This document shows positions 37,252-43,816 of a DNA stretch of 64,000 nucleotides, one piece after another (the stretch's first letter is position 1; every line of letters begins with the position of its first letter). Both the position numbers and the translations under genes were made by a program. The notes under the pieces are model-generated. The model was not told where the DNA came from and searched no databases. It saw only the letters and a list, made by a program, of their open reading frames with translations. This stretch comes from VRUE01 sp963728045 (GTDB taxonomy: Bacteria; Actinomycetota; Thermoleophilia; Solirubrobacterales; 70-9), in the NCBI GenBank assembly GCA_963728045.1, contig CAVSIE010000002.1, positions 1,116,001-1,180,000 on the forward strand. The letters run 5' to 3'.

Positions 37252-37267
37252 ATACTTCAGAAAGTAT
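37252..37267. promoter_or_regulatory. Palindrome upstream of trxA
   Basis: ATACTT-CAGA-AAGTAT, perfect 6-bp arms. It lies across the last codons of the glycosyltransferase gene and 38 bases upstream of the trxA start. A regulator site is plausible; the regulator is unknown. Confidence 0.4.
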
Positions 37268-38012
37268 AGCGAGGGCTCTCGGCCCCTGCCTCCCGTTCTG
37301 CGGCGGCCTTTCTCCCAAAGCGTAGAAGAGGCACCCGCCAGATCGCCTCGAGGACGATCGAGCGGTCCATCTTCGAAACGCCGGCGCGGCGGTCGCGGAA
37401 GACGATCGGCACCTCGACCACCTTGAAGCCGCGCTCCAGCGCCCGGTAGGTCATCTCCACCTGGAAGGCGTAGCCGCGGGCCTCGACCGAGTCGAGGTCG
37501 ATCGCCTCCAGCACCTCGCGGCGGAAGCACTTGAAGCCGCCGGTCACGTCGCGCACGTCGATTCCCAGCGCCAGCCGCGCGTAGGCGCTGCCACCGCGGC
37601 TGATCGCCCGCCGCAGGGCCCCCCATTCGGTGACGCCGCCGCCCTCGACGTAGCGGGAGCCGAGCACGAGGTCGGCGCGCTCCGCCGCCTCCAGCAGGCG
37701 CGGCAGGTAGGCGGGATCGTGCGAGAAGTCGGAGTCCATCTCCAGCACCAGCTCGGCGTCCTCGGCGAGGGCGCGGCGGAAGCCGGCGATGTAGGCGGGG
37801 CCGAGGCCTTCCTTGCGCGGGCGGTGCAGGACCTCGACGCCGTCGTGCTCGGCGGCGAGGCGGTCGGCGATCCGCCCGGTCCCGTCTGGCGAGTTGTCGT
37901 CGACGATCAGCACCCGCGCATCGGCGGGCAGCTTGTCGAGAACGGCCGCGACGAACGACTCGATGTTCTCGGCCTCGTTGTAGGTGGGGAGGATCAGCCA
38001 GGCGCGCGGCAC
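37257..38012 (-). CDS. Polyprenol-phosphate mannose synthase (Dpm1/Ppm1-like GT2)
   Basis: Transfers mannose (or a related sugar) from a GDP-sugar to polyprenol phosphate on the inner membrane face. The 251-residue single-domain GT2 has LPTYNEAENIESFV, VDDNSPDGTG, the metal motif EMDSDFSHDP and the Dpm1-type EVPIVFRDRRAGVSKM. No membrane anchor, as in soluble Dpm1. GTG start with TAGCAT seven bases upstream, leaderless. Divergent from polX with a 32-bp gap. Confidence 0.85.
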   Translation of the reverse strand: MPRAWLILPTYNEAENIESFVAAVLDKLPADARVLIVDDNSPDGTGRIADRLAAEHDGVEVLHRPRKEGLGPAYIAGFRRALAEDAELVLEMDSDFSHDPAYLPRLLEAAERADLVLGSRYVEGGGVTEWGALRRAISRGGSAYARLALGIDVRDVTGGFKCFRREVLEAIDLDSVEARGYAFQVEMTYRALERGFKVVEVPIVFRDRRAGVSKMDRSIVLEAIWRVPLLRFGRKAAAEREAGAESPRYTF

Positions 38013-38019
38013 CCGGCCG

Positions 38020-38025
38020 ATGCTA
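38020..38025 (-). promoter_or_regulatory. -10 hexamer of the Dpm1-like gene
   Basis: TAGCAT on the minus strand, seven bases before the GTG at 38012. A plus-strand TAACTT (38033-38038) sits six bases before the polX GTG. Confidence 0.5.
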
Positions 38026-38044
38026 TTCGGCTTAACTTGCTCGT

Positions 38045-39767
38045 GTGACCAACGCCGAGATCGCCGCCGCCCTCGACGAGCTCGGGGTCCTCTACGAGCT
38101 CGACGGGGCGGTCAAATACAGGGTGCTCGCCTACGGCGCCGCGGCGAAGGCGATCCGCGAGAGTCCGGTCTCGATCGCCGAGCTGGCCAGGGAAGGCCGG
38201 GCGACCGAGGTCCCCGGCGTCGGCAAGACGCTGGCGGAGAAGATCGACGCCCTGATCGCCACCGGCGAGATCCCCGCCGCGCTCGAAGCTGAAGGCGAAG
38301 TTTCCGCCGACCCTGATCCAGGTGACGCGAGTGCCGGGGCTGGGAGCGAAGACGGCGCGGCGGCTCTTCGACGAGCTCGGTGTTGTCTCGCTGGAGGACC
38401 TGAAGGCCGCGGCGGAGGGGAAACGGATCCGCGACGTGAAGGGCCTTGGGCCGAAGGTCGAGGAGAACGTGCTGGCGCGGCTGGAGCGGCTCGGCGAGCC
38501 TGGCGAGGAGCCCGGCCGGCTGCTGCTTTCCAAGGTCCGGCCGATCGCCGAGGAGCTGGCCGCCGCCCTGCGCGAGCACCCGGCCGCCAACCGGGTCGAG
38601 GTGGCCGGCTCGGTGCGTCGCTGGGCCGAGACCTGCAAGGACATAGACCTGATCGCCACGGCGGAGGAGCCGGCCGCGCTCGCCGAGCACCTCGCCGGTC
38701 ACCCGCTGATCGCAGCGGCCGGGAAACCGGGGACCAAAGGCGTCCGCGGCCAGACCCACAACGGTGTCTCCGTCGACCTGCGGATCGTCGCCCCAGAGGC
38801 CTTCGGCAACCTGCTCCAGCACTTCACCGGCTCGCAGGCGCACAACGTGCAGCTGCGCGAGGACGCGGTCTCGCGCGGGCTCTCCGTCTCCGAGCACGGG
38901 GTGACCGAGGTCGAGAGCGGCGACGTCACCCTCTGCGAGAGCGAGAAGCAGGTCTACGAGCGCCTCGGCTACGCCTACATCGAGCCTGAGCTGCGCGAGG
39001 GCCGGGGGGAGCTGAAGGCGGCGCGTGAGGGCGAGCTGCCGGAGCTGATCGCGGTCGAGGACATCCGCGGCGACCTGCACTCCCATACCACCCTCTCCGA
39101 CGGGCGTAACACGCTCGGGGAGATGGCGGAGGCGGGCCGCGCCCGCGGCTACGCGTATATGGCGATCACCGACCACTCGGCCAGCCACGGCTTCGGCGAC
39201 CACGTCACCGCCGAGCGGCTCTGGAAGCGGATCGAGGAGGTCCGCGAGTGGAACAAAGGGAAACGGGGCTTCCGCCTCCTCGCCGGCTCCGAGGTCAACA
39301 TCGGCCTCGACGGCTCGCTCGACTACCCCGACGACCTGCTCGAGGCGCTCGACTGGGTCGTGGCCAGCGTCCACACCTCGTTCGGGGTCGGCGAGCCGGC
39401 GATGACCGAGCGGGCCCTGGCCGCGATCGAGAACCCGCGCGTCGACTGCATCGGCCACCTGACCGGCCGGCTGATCGGGCGCCGTGAGCCCTACGGGATC
39501 GACGTCGAGGCGGTGGCCGAGGCGGCCGCCCGCACCGGCACGATGCTGGAGATCAACGGCAACCCCAACCGCCGCGACCTCTCCGAGCACCACGCCCGCC
39601 TCGTGATCGAGGCGGGGGCGACGATTGTCCTCAACACCGATGCCCACGGCGTCGACACGCTCGACAACATCTCCTACGCGGTCGCCACCGCCCGCCGCGC
39701 CTGGCTCAGCGCCGAGCAGGTGGCCAACACGCGCAGTTGGAGCGAGTTCAAGAAGTTGTTGATGTAG
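38045..39767 (+). pseudogene. polX: PolX-type DNA polymerase/PHP nuclease, one frameshift
   Basis: Bacterial family X polymerase for gap filling in base-excision repair, fused to a PHP 3'-5' exonuclease/AP endonuclease. The first 80 codons hold the 8-kDa domain and a helix-hairpin-helix (VPGVGKTLAEKI). Two bases are missing near 38288 (GAGAAG appears as GAAG); the next frame continues with VPGLGAKTARRL, the polymerase motif VAGSVRRW then CKDIDLIAT (Asp-x-Asp), VSVDLRIV (third Asp), and the PHP domain with DLHSHTTLSDGRN and ITDHSASHGFG. Repaired length is about 575 residues, normal for PolX. A sequencing indel is more likely than loss. GTG start. Confidence 0.85.
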
Positions 39768-39827
39768 ACAGCTGTCTCAGACAAAACTCTGTAACACAAA
39801 ACACTTCATTTCGGCTAAGCTGCAGGT

Positions 39828-39916
39828 GCCGCGAAAGCGGCAGACGCCCCCGCCGATGGACGTCGGCTTTCAGTGTCGCAACTGGAAAAGAGAGGGTTCA
39901 ATTCCCTCCGGGGGCG
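39828..39916 (+). ncRNA. tRNA-like structured RNA candidate
   Basis: A GAAA-capped hairpin (TGCCGC/GCGGCA, 39828-39843) precedes a cloverleaf-like unit. An 8-bp closing stem CGCCCCCG (39845-39852) pairs with CGGGGGCG (39909-39916). Directly before the 3' strand is a canonical T-arm GAGGG-TTCAATT-CCCTC (39892-39908), matching GTTCRANYC. The inner 39 bases make two hairpins (GCCGA/TCGGC and TTTCAGT with ACTGGAAA), too irregular for a D-arm and anticodon arm. No CCA is encoded. Two terminator-like hairpins follow. It is either a degenerate tRNA or an unusual tRNA-like RNA. Confidence 0.4.
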
Positions 39917-39948
39917 ATATACTCAGCGCGTTGCGATACTGGAAGCAG

Positions 39949-39970
39949 CCGGTGTCCACCGGTCTTTTCT
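39949..39970 (+). terminator. Weak terminator-like hairpin
   Basis: CCGGT-GTCC-ACCGG followed by TCTTTTCT, 32 bases after the tRNA-like structure. Confidence 0.5.
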
Positions 39971-39976
39971 AAGTTT

Positions 39977-40011
39977 GCAAACGGCCCGCCTTCGGCGGGC
40001 CGTTTGCTTTT
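39977..40011 (+). terminator. Strong Rho-independent terminator
   Basis: A perfect 14-bp stem (39977-39990 with 39994-40007), loop TTC, followed by TTTT. It ends plus-strand transcription from polX and the tRNA-like region before the convergent SIMPL gene. Confidence 0.9.
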
Positions 40012-40033
40012 GAGCCTCGTGTCGAGAGCCGTC

Positions 40034-40714
40034 CTATTCGAGCGCGAAGACGACGCGGACCCTGGCGGTAACCGTCGAGGCGCCGGGCTTCGCGGGAGGA
40101 GGAGCTTGGTCCGTCGCTCCGCGCGGCCCTCGTGTGACCGGCTCGGACGGCGCCTCGGGTGTGGCTTCGGTGCTTTCCTCGATGCTGAGGGCGGGGCCCA
40201 GGATCGCGCCAGCCCGCGCGGCGAGCGCGGCCGCCTTCGCCTTCGCCTGGTCGAAGGCGGCGAGCAGCGTGTTGCGGTAGGCGAGCTCGGGGTCGCTGGC
40301 GAAGAAATTCGGCCCGCGGCTGCCGGTCGCCCCGGCGGCGATCGCGGCGTTTACCAGCTCGCCCGCCCGGTCGGGCTCGTGCAGGATCACCACGATCCCC
40401 TCGGCAGCCCTGTAGAGGGTGAGCTTTCCGCGGCTCACCTGGCGAACCGAGATCCGGCCGGTGGTCACGTCGCCGGGCTCGACTCCGGGTACCAACTGCA
40501 CCGACGCGATCACCGCTCGCAGGCGAACCGCGACGATTCGCAGCGCCGCCTGGCGGGTCTTGCGGACCTTGCTGACGCCGAAGCTGAGGCTTGCCGCGTC
40601 GTTTGGCGCCGTCTGAGTCGAAGCGCCGACGACAGTGACCGTCCGGGTCTGCGCTGCTGCGGCAGCCGGAAGGAGCAGGGAGGCGACGAGGGCGACGAGC
40701 AGGACGCGCTTCAC
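40034..40714 (-). CDS. Secreted SIMPL-domain (DUF541) protein
   Basis: The 226-residue protein has a signal peptide ending AAAAQ. RTVTVVGASTQTAPNDAASL is the typical beta start of the SIMPL/DUF541 family and the central part has the predicted alternating beta/alpha pattern to residue 180; a Pro-rich linker (PPPAKPG) precedes the last strand VTARVRVVFALE. These exported proteins are of unknown function; some affect oxidative-stress survival. Confidence 0.8.
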   Translation of the reverse strand: MKRVLLVALVASLLLPAAAAAQTRTVTVVGASTQTAPNDAASLSFGVSKVRKTRQAALRIVAVRLRAVIASVQLVPGVEPGDVTTGRISVRQVSRGKLTLYRAAEGIVVILHEPDRAGELVNAAIAAGATGSRGPNFFASDPELAYRNTLLAAFDQAKAKAAALAARAGAILGPALSIEESTEATPEAPSEPVTRGPRGATDQAPPPAKPGASTVTARVRVVFALE

Positions 40715-40764
40715 GGCCCCATGTTCGCAGCAGGCAACGACGGGCTTTGCCCGACGCCGCCTTC

Positions 40765-41277
40765 TCAGACCCGTACTCGTTCGCTGCGCAAGCCCGGGGT
40801 GCGGACGAGCTGGATCGGCCGCAGGGCGGAGTTGGGGACGACGTAGAACTTGACCCCGTCGCGCTGCTCGACGCCGAGCACGGCTGCCTCACGGGTGCGC
40901 CAGGCGAGGGCGACGAGCAGCGCGTAGCCGGCGCCGACCGCGGCGACGCCGGGGAAGAAGACGCCGAGCACGCCGGCGGCCAGGGCGGTGACGCCGATCG
41001 GCCAGAGGCGGGCGAGCGCTACCCGCGCCGGTGGCTCGGGCGGCAGGCTGGTCGCGGTGCGGGCCGCCGCCAGGGCGTCGCGGACGCCGTCGGCGGCCCG
41101 GGCCGGCCGTCCGAGGTAGAGGCCGATCGCCAGCGACGCGCCCCACCAGACGGCCGCGACCAGGACGGTGGTCGTGTCGTCGCTGCGCTCCGCGGCGATG
41201 GCCGTGATCGCGGCGAGGACCGTCGCCTCGGCGGCGACCAGGAGCACGGTGACGCGCAGCAGGTCGGTGAAGGGCAT
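40765..41277 (-). CDS. Small integral membrane protein downstream of otsB
   Basis: The 170-residue protein has about four hydrophobic segments (VTVLLVAAEATVLAAITAIA, VLVAAVWWGASLAIGLYLG, LWPIGVTALAAGVLGVFFPG, AVGAGYALLVALAW) and a polar C-terminal tail. It starts at ATG 41277, two bases after the otsB stop, so it is in one operon with it. No family recognised. Confidence 0.65.
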   Translation of the reverse strand: MPFTDLLRVTVLLVAAEATVLAAITAIAAERSDDTTTVLVAAVWWGASLAIGLYLGRPARAADGVRDALAAARTATSLPPEPPARVALARLWPIGVTALAAGVLGVFFPGVAAVGAGYALLVALAWRTREAAVLGVEQRDGVKFYVVPNSALRPIQLVRTPGLRSERVRV

Positions 41278-41279
41278 GC

Positions 41280-42137
41280 TTACTCCGCCAGTCCTTCGAG
41301 GATCGCCAGCCATCCAGTCGGCCCGTCGACGGTCAGGTCGGACTCGGCGGCCAGCTCGCGCGGCGCCTCCGGTGAGACGACCCCGACGCAGATCGCCGCC
41401 TCCAGCTCGCCCTCCTCCCGCAGCTCGCGCAAACCGCGGAAAGCGTCGAGGTCCGTCGTGTCGTCGCCGGCATAGATCGTCCGTTCGCTCTTTATGGCGC
41501 TATGCGACATCAAGGGCGAACTGACTGTGTCCTGAGGCCCCCGAAGTAGTGCCTTCACCGCAGTGTTCTTGCTGACCGTCGTCAGCGGCCGCAGCTCCAG
41601 CACCTTGCGCCCCCAATGCGGATGAAGCCCCGCCTGCTCGACTTCGGCGGCGATCTCCCGTACAAAGGCCTCGGCAACCGCCTCGTCCGCGGCGCCGCGC
41701 CAGTGCAGGGCTTGGATTGGGCCCTTGTCCTCGATCTTGACCCCGACCTCCGCCAGCACCCCGCGGTCGAGGCCTGCGATGTAGCTCGCTGCGGCATCGG
41801 GTCGCTCGAGCGCGGGGTCGAAACTCGGCTCGGTCTCGCCCGGCATCAGCAGCTCCAGACCGTGATTGCCCGCGTAGGCGATGCTGTCGAGGCCGACCAG
41901 GCGCCGGGCCTCGATCGCCTGCCGGCCGGAGACGCAGCCGACCAGCCCGTAGCGCTCGCTCAACGCGGCCAGCGCCTCCCGGGCCCGTGTTGGGACCTCG
42001 GCCAACTCGGGTCGCGCCACGATTGGCGCCAGCGTCCCGTCGACGTCGGTCAGCACGGCGGCATGGAGGGGATCCGCCCGCAGCGGCTCCAGCAGCGGGC
42101 TTGACGCGGCGTCGCTGGTTCCCGGTTCGGCGGGCAC
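41280..42137 (-). CDS. otsB: Trehalose-6-phosphate phosphatase
   Basis: HAD-superfamily enzyme that releases trehalose from trehalose 6-phosphate. The nucleophile motif is LTDVDGTLAPI, motif II VSGRQ, motif IV YAGDDTTDLDAF, and HWGRKVLELRP is typical of OtsB. The start is uncertain: GTG 42137 is preferred because a GATACT hexamer lies seven bases upstream; a longer form from GTG 42158 is possible. No otsA lies next to it. It diverges from the TauE/SafE gene with back-to-back promoters. Confidence 0.88.
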   Translation of the reverse strand: MPAEPGTSDAASSPLLEPLRADPLHAAVLTDVDGTLAPIVARPELAEVPTRAREALAALSERYGLVGCVSGRQAIEARRLVGLDSIAYAGNHGLELLMPGETEPSFDPALERPDAAASYIAGLDRGVLAEVGVKIEDKGPIQALHWRGAADEAVAEAFVREIAAEVEQAGLHPHWGRKVLELRPLTTVSKNTAVKALLRGPQDTVSSPLMSHSAIKSERTIYAGDDTTDLDAFRGLRELREEGELEAAICVGVVSPEAPRELAAESDLTVDGPTGWLAILEGLAE

Positions 42138-42143
42138 GGCATC

Positions 42144-42150
42144 TAGTATC
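42144..42150. promoter_or_regulatory. Overlapping back-to-back -10 elements, otsB / TauE-like gene
   Basis: Plus strand TAGTAT (42144-42149) is ten bases before GTG 42160; the same bases read on the minus strand give GATACT (42150-42145), seven bases before GTG 42137. Confidence 0.5.
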
Positions 42151-42159
42151 GCCGCCACG

Positions 42160-42537
42160 GTGGACTCCGAGCTACCTTCCCGCCCCCTGCTCAAGCTCGC
42201 CATCATCGGCACCCTGGCGGGAATCTTCAGCGGCCTCTTCGGGGTCGGCGGCGGGACCGTGATCGTGCCGCTGCTGATCTTCTGGTTCGGCTACGGCGAG
42301 CGGCTCGCCACCGGCACCAGCCTGGCGGCGATCATCGGCATCGGGTTGCTCGGGGCGCTCGCCCAGGGCGGCATCTACGGCAACGTCGACGTCGGCACGG
42401 CGCTGTGGCTCTCGATCCCTGCGGTCGGCGGAGTGATCGCGGGGACGGCGATCCAGCAGCGGATCTCCCAGCGTGCCGTCTCGCTGCTCTTCGCCGCGCT
42501 GCTGCTGGTCATCGCAATCGAGCTGATCGTCCCATGA
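42160..42537 (+). CDS. TauE/SafE-family permease, N-terminal half
   Basis: The 125-residue protein has four predicted membrane helices and one family repeat: GLFGVGGGTVIVPLLIFW in helix 1 and FAALLLVIAIELI at the end. Full TauE/SafE (sulfite/sulfonate exporter) proteins are about 250 residues with two such repeats; the second lies in the next gene, 18 bases on. The two halves probably assemble into one transporter. GTG start without Shine-Dalgarno. Confidence 0.8.
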   Translation: MDSELPSRPLLKLAIIGTLAGIFSGLFGVGGGTVIVPLLIFWFGYGERLATGTSLAAIIGIGLLGALAQGGIYGNVDVGTALWLSIPAVGGVIAGTAIQQRISQRAVSLLFAALLLVIAIELIVP

Positions 42538-42555
42538 GCAAGGAATGGGGAAGCG

Positions 42556-42924
42556 ATGGATGAGCTGATGGCGATCCTCTTCGCCGTCGCCGGCGGTCTC
42601 GCCGGCGGCCTGGTCGGCGTCGGCGGCGGCGTCCTCTTCGTCCCGGCGTTGACCATCTTCCTCGGCTTCGGCCAGGTCGAGGCGGAGTCGACCTCGCTGC
42701 TGATGATCGTCATCGTCGCCCTCGTCGGCACGATGCGGCAGCGCTCCTACGGCAACGTCAACCTCCGCGCCGCTCTCGTCGTCGCGGCCCTCTCGCCGCT
42801 CGGCGTCCTGCTCGGCGTCGTCGTCGCCAACGAGGTGTCCCAGCGCGTCCTGGAGCTCTCCTTCGCCGCCCTGGTCCTGTTCGTCGCATTCCAGCTGGTC
42901 CGCCGTGCCCTGCGCACCGCCTGA
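42556..42924 (+). CDS. TauE/SafE-family permease, C-terminal half
   Basis: The 122-residue protein has the second repeat (GGLVGVGGGVLFVPALTIFL, then TSLLMIVIVALVGTMRQR) and four helices. It starts at ATG 42556. Together with the gene before it, it makes one full-length TauE/SafE protein. Substrate unknown. Confidence 0.8.
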   Translation: MDELMAILFAVAGGLAGGLVGVGGGVLFVPALTIFLGFGQVEAESTSLLMIVIVALVGTMRQRSYGNVNLRAALVVAALSPLGVLLGVVVANEVSQRVLELSFAALVLFVAFQLVRRALRTA

Positions 42925-42943
42925 GCGGCCAGCGGCCATCCAT

Positions 42944-42949
42944 TACGCT
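42944..42949 (+). promoter_or_regulatory. -10 hexamer of the PAC2 gene
   Basis: TACGCT six bases before GTG 42956; no Shine-Dalgarno. This start gives MDSLRWEGDVPQ and is preferred over a longer in-frame reading from 42905. Confidence 0.5.
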
Positions 42950-42955
42950 CATTGG

Positions 42956-43816
42956 GTGGACTCGCTGAGATGGGAAGGAGACGTTCCGCAGCTTCGCTCC
43001 CCGATCCTCGTCTGCGCCTTCAGGGGTTGGAACGACGCCGCGGCTTCCGCCTCGACCGCGCTGGCGACGATGGCGGACTCGCTCGACGCGGAGGCGCTCG
43101 CCGAGCTCGATCCCGAGGAGTACTTCGACTTCCAGGCGACGAGGCCGACGATCATCCTCAGCGACGGCCAGTCGCGACGCATCGAGTGGCCCCGCAACGC
43201 CTTCGCCGCTGCCCGCGTCCCTACGGCGGACCGCGACCTGATCCTGCTCGACGGCACCGAGCCGAACCTGCGCTGGCGCACCTTCTCGGAGACGATCGCG
43301 ACCGCGGCCGAGACCCTCGGCGTGGAGATGGTGGTGACGATGGGAGCGCTGGTGGCGGAGGTCTCGCACACCCTGCCGGTGCCGATCACCGGGCTCGCCT
43401 CCGACGAGCAGCTGGTCGAGGAACTCGACCTGACCCGATCCAACTACGAGGGCCCGACCGGCATCGTCGGCGTCGTCCACGACTGCTGCCGCCAGCTCGG
43501 GATGACCTCGGCCTCGCTCTGGGCGGCGGTCCCGCACTACGTCGCCGCCGTCCCCAACCCGAAGGCGGCCCTCGCCCTGCTGCGCCGCCTCGAAGGCCTC
43601 ACCGGCGTCGCCGTCGACGCCACCGACCTGGAGGAGGAAGCGACCGGCTACGAAGAGCAGATCGGCCGCGCGATCGCCGCCAACCCCGAGATCGAGGAGC
43701 TGGTCCAGCGCATCGAGAGCGAGCAATCCGAGCAGCTGGACGAGTCTGAGGACCTGCCCTCAGCCGACACCCTCGCCCGCGACTTCCAGCGTTTCCTCCG
43801 CCAGCAGGGCGACTAG
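42956..43816 (+). CDS. PAC2-family protein
   Basis: The 286-residue protein has the PAC2 fold pattern: LVCAFRGWNDAAASAS at the start, ILLDGTEPNLRW, VVTMGALVAEVSHTLPVP and a central GIVGVVHDCCRQLGM. PAC2 proteins are related to eukaryotic proteasome-assembly chaperones and in actinobacteria may assist proteasome or other protein assembly. The C-terminal 60 residues are acidic and helical. Its stop abuts the convergent helicase gene. Confidence 0.8.
   Translation: MDSLRWEGDVPQLRSPILVCAFRGWNDAAASASTALATMADSLDAEALAELDPEEYFDFQATRPTIILSDGQSRRIEWPRNAFAAARVPTADRDLILLDGTEPNLRWRTFSETIATAAETLGVEMVVTMGALVAEVSHTLPVPITGLASDEQLVEELDLTRSNYEGPTGIVGVVHDCCRQLGMTSASLWAAVPHYVAAVPNPKAALALLRRLEGLTGVAVDATDLEEEATGYEEQIGRAIAANPEIEELVQRIESEQSEQLDESEDLPSADTLARDFQRFLRQQGD

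Noticed and set aside
39845..39916. An ordinary tRNA gene
   Set aside because: T-arm and acceptor fit, but no 7-base anticodon loop on a 5-bp stem and no normal D-arm can be drawn; kept only as a tRNA-like candidate.
42905..42955. ATG 42905 as start of the PAC2 protein
   Set aside because: It lies within the end of the TauE/SafE half-gene; GTG 42956 has a TACGCT six bases upstream and a family-like N-terminus.
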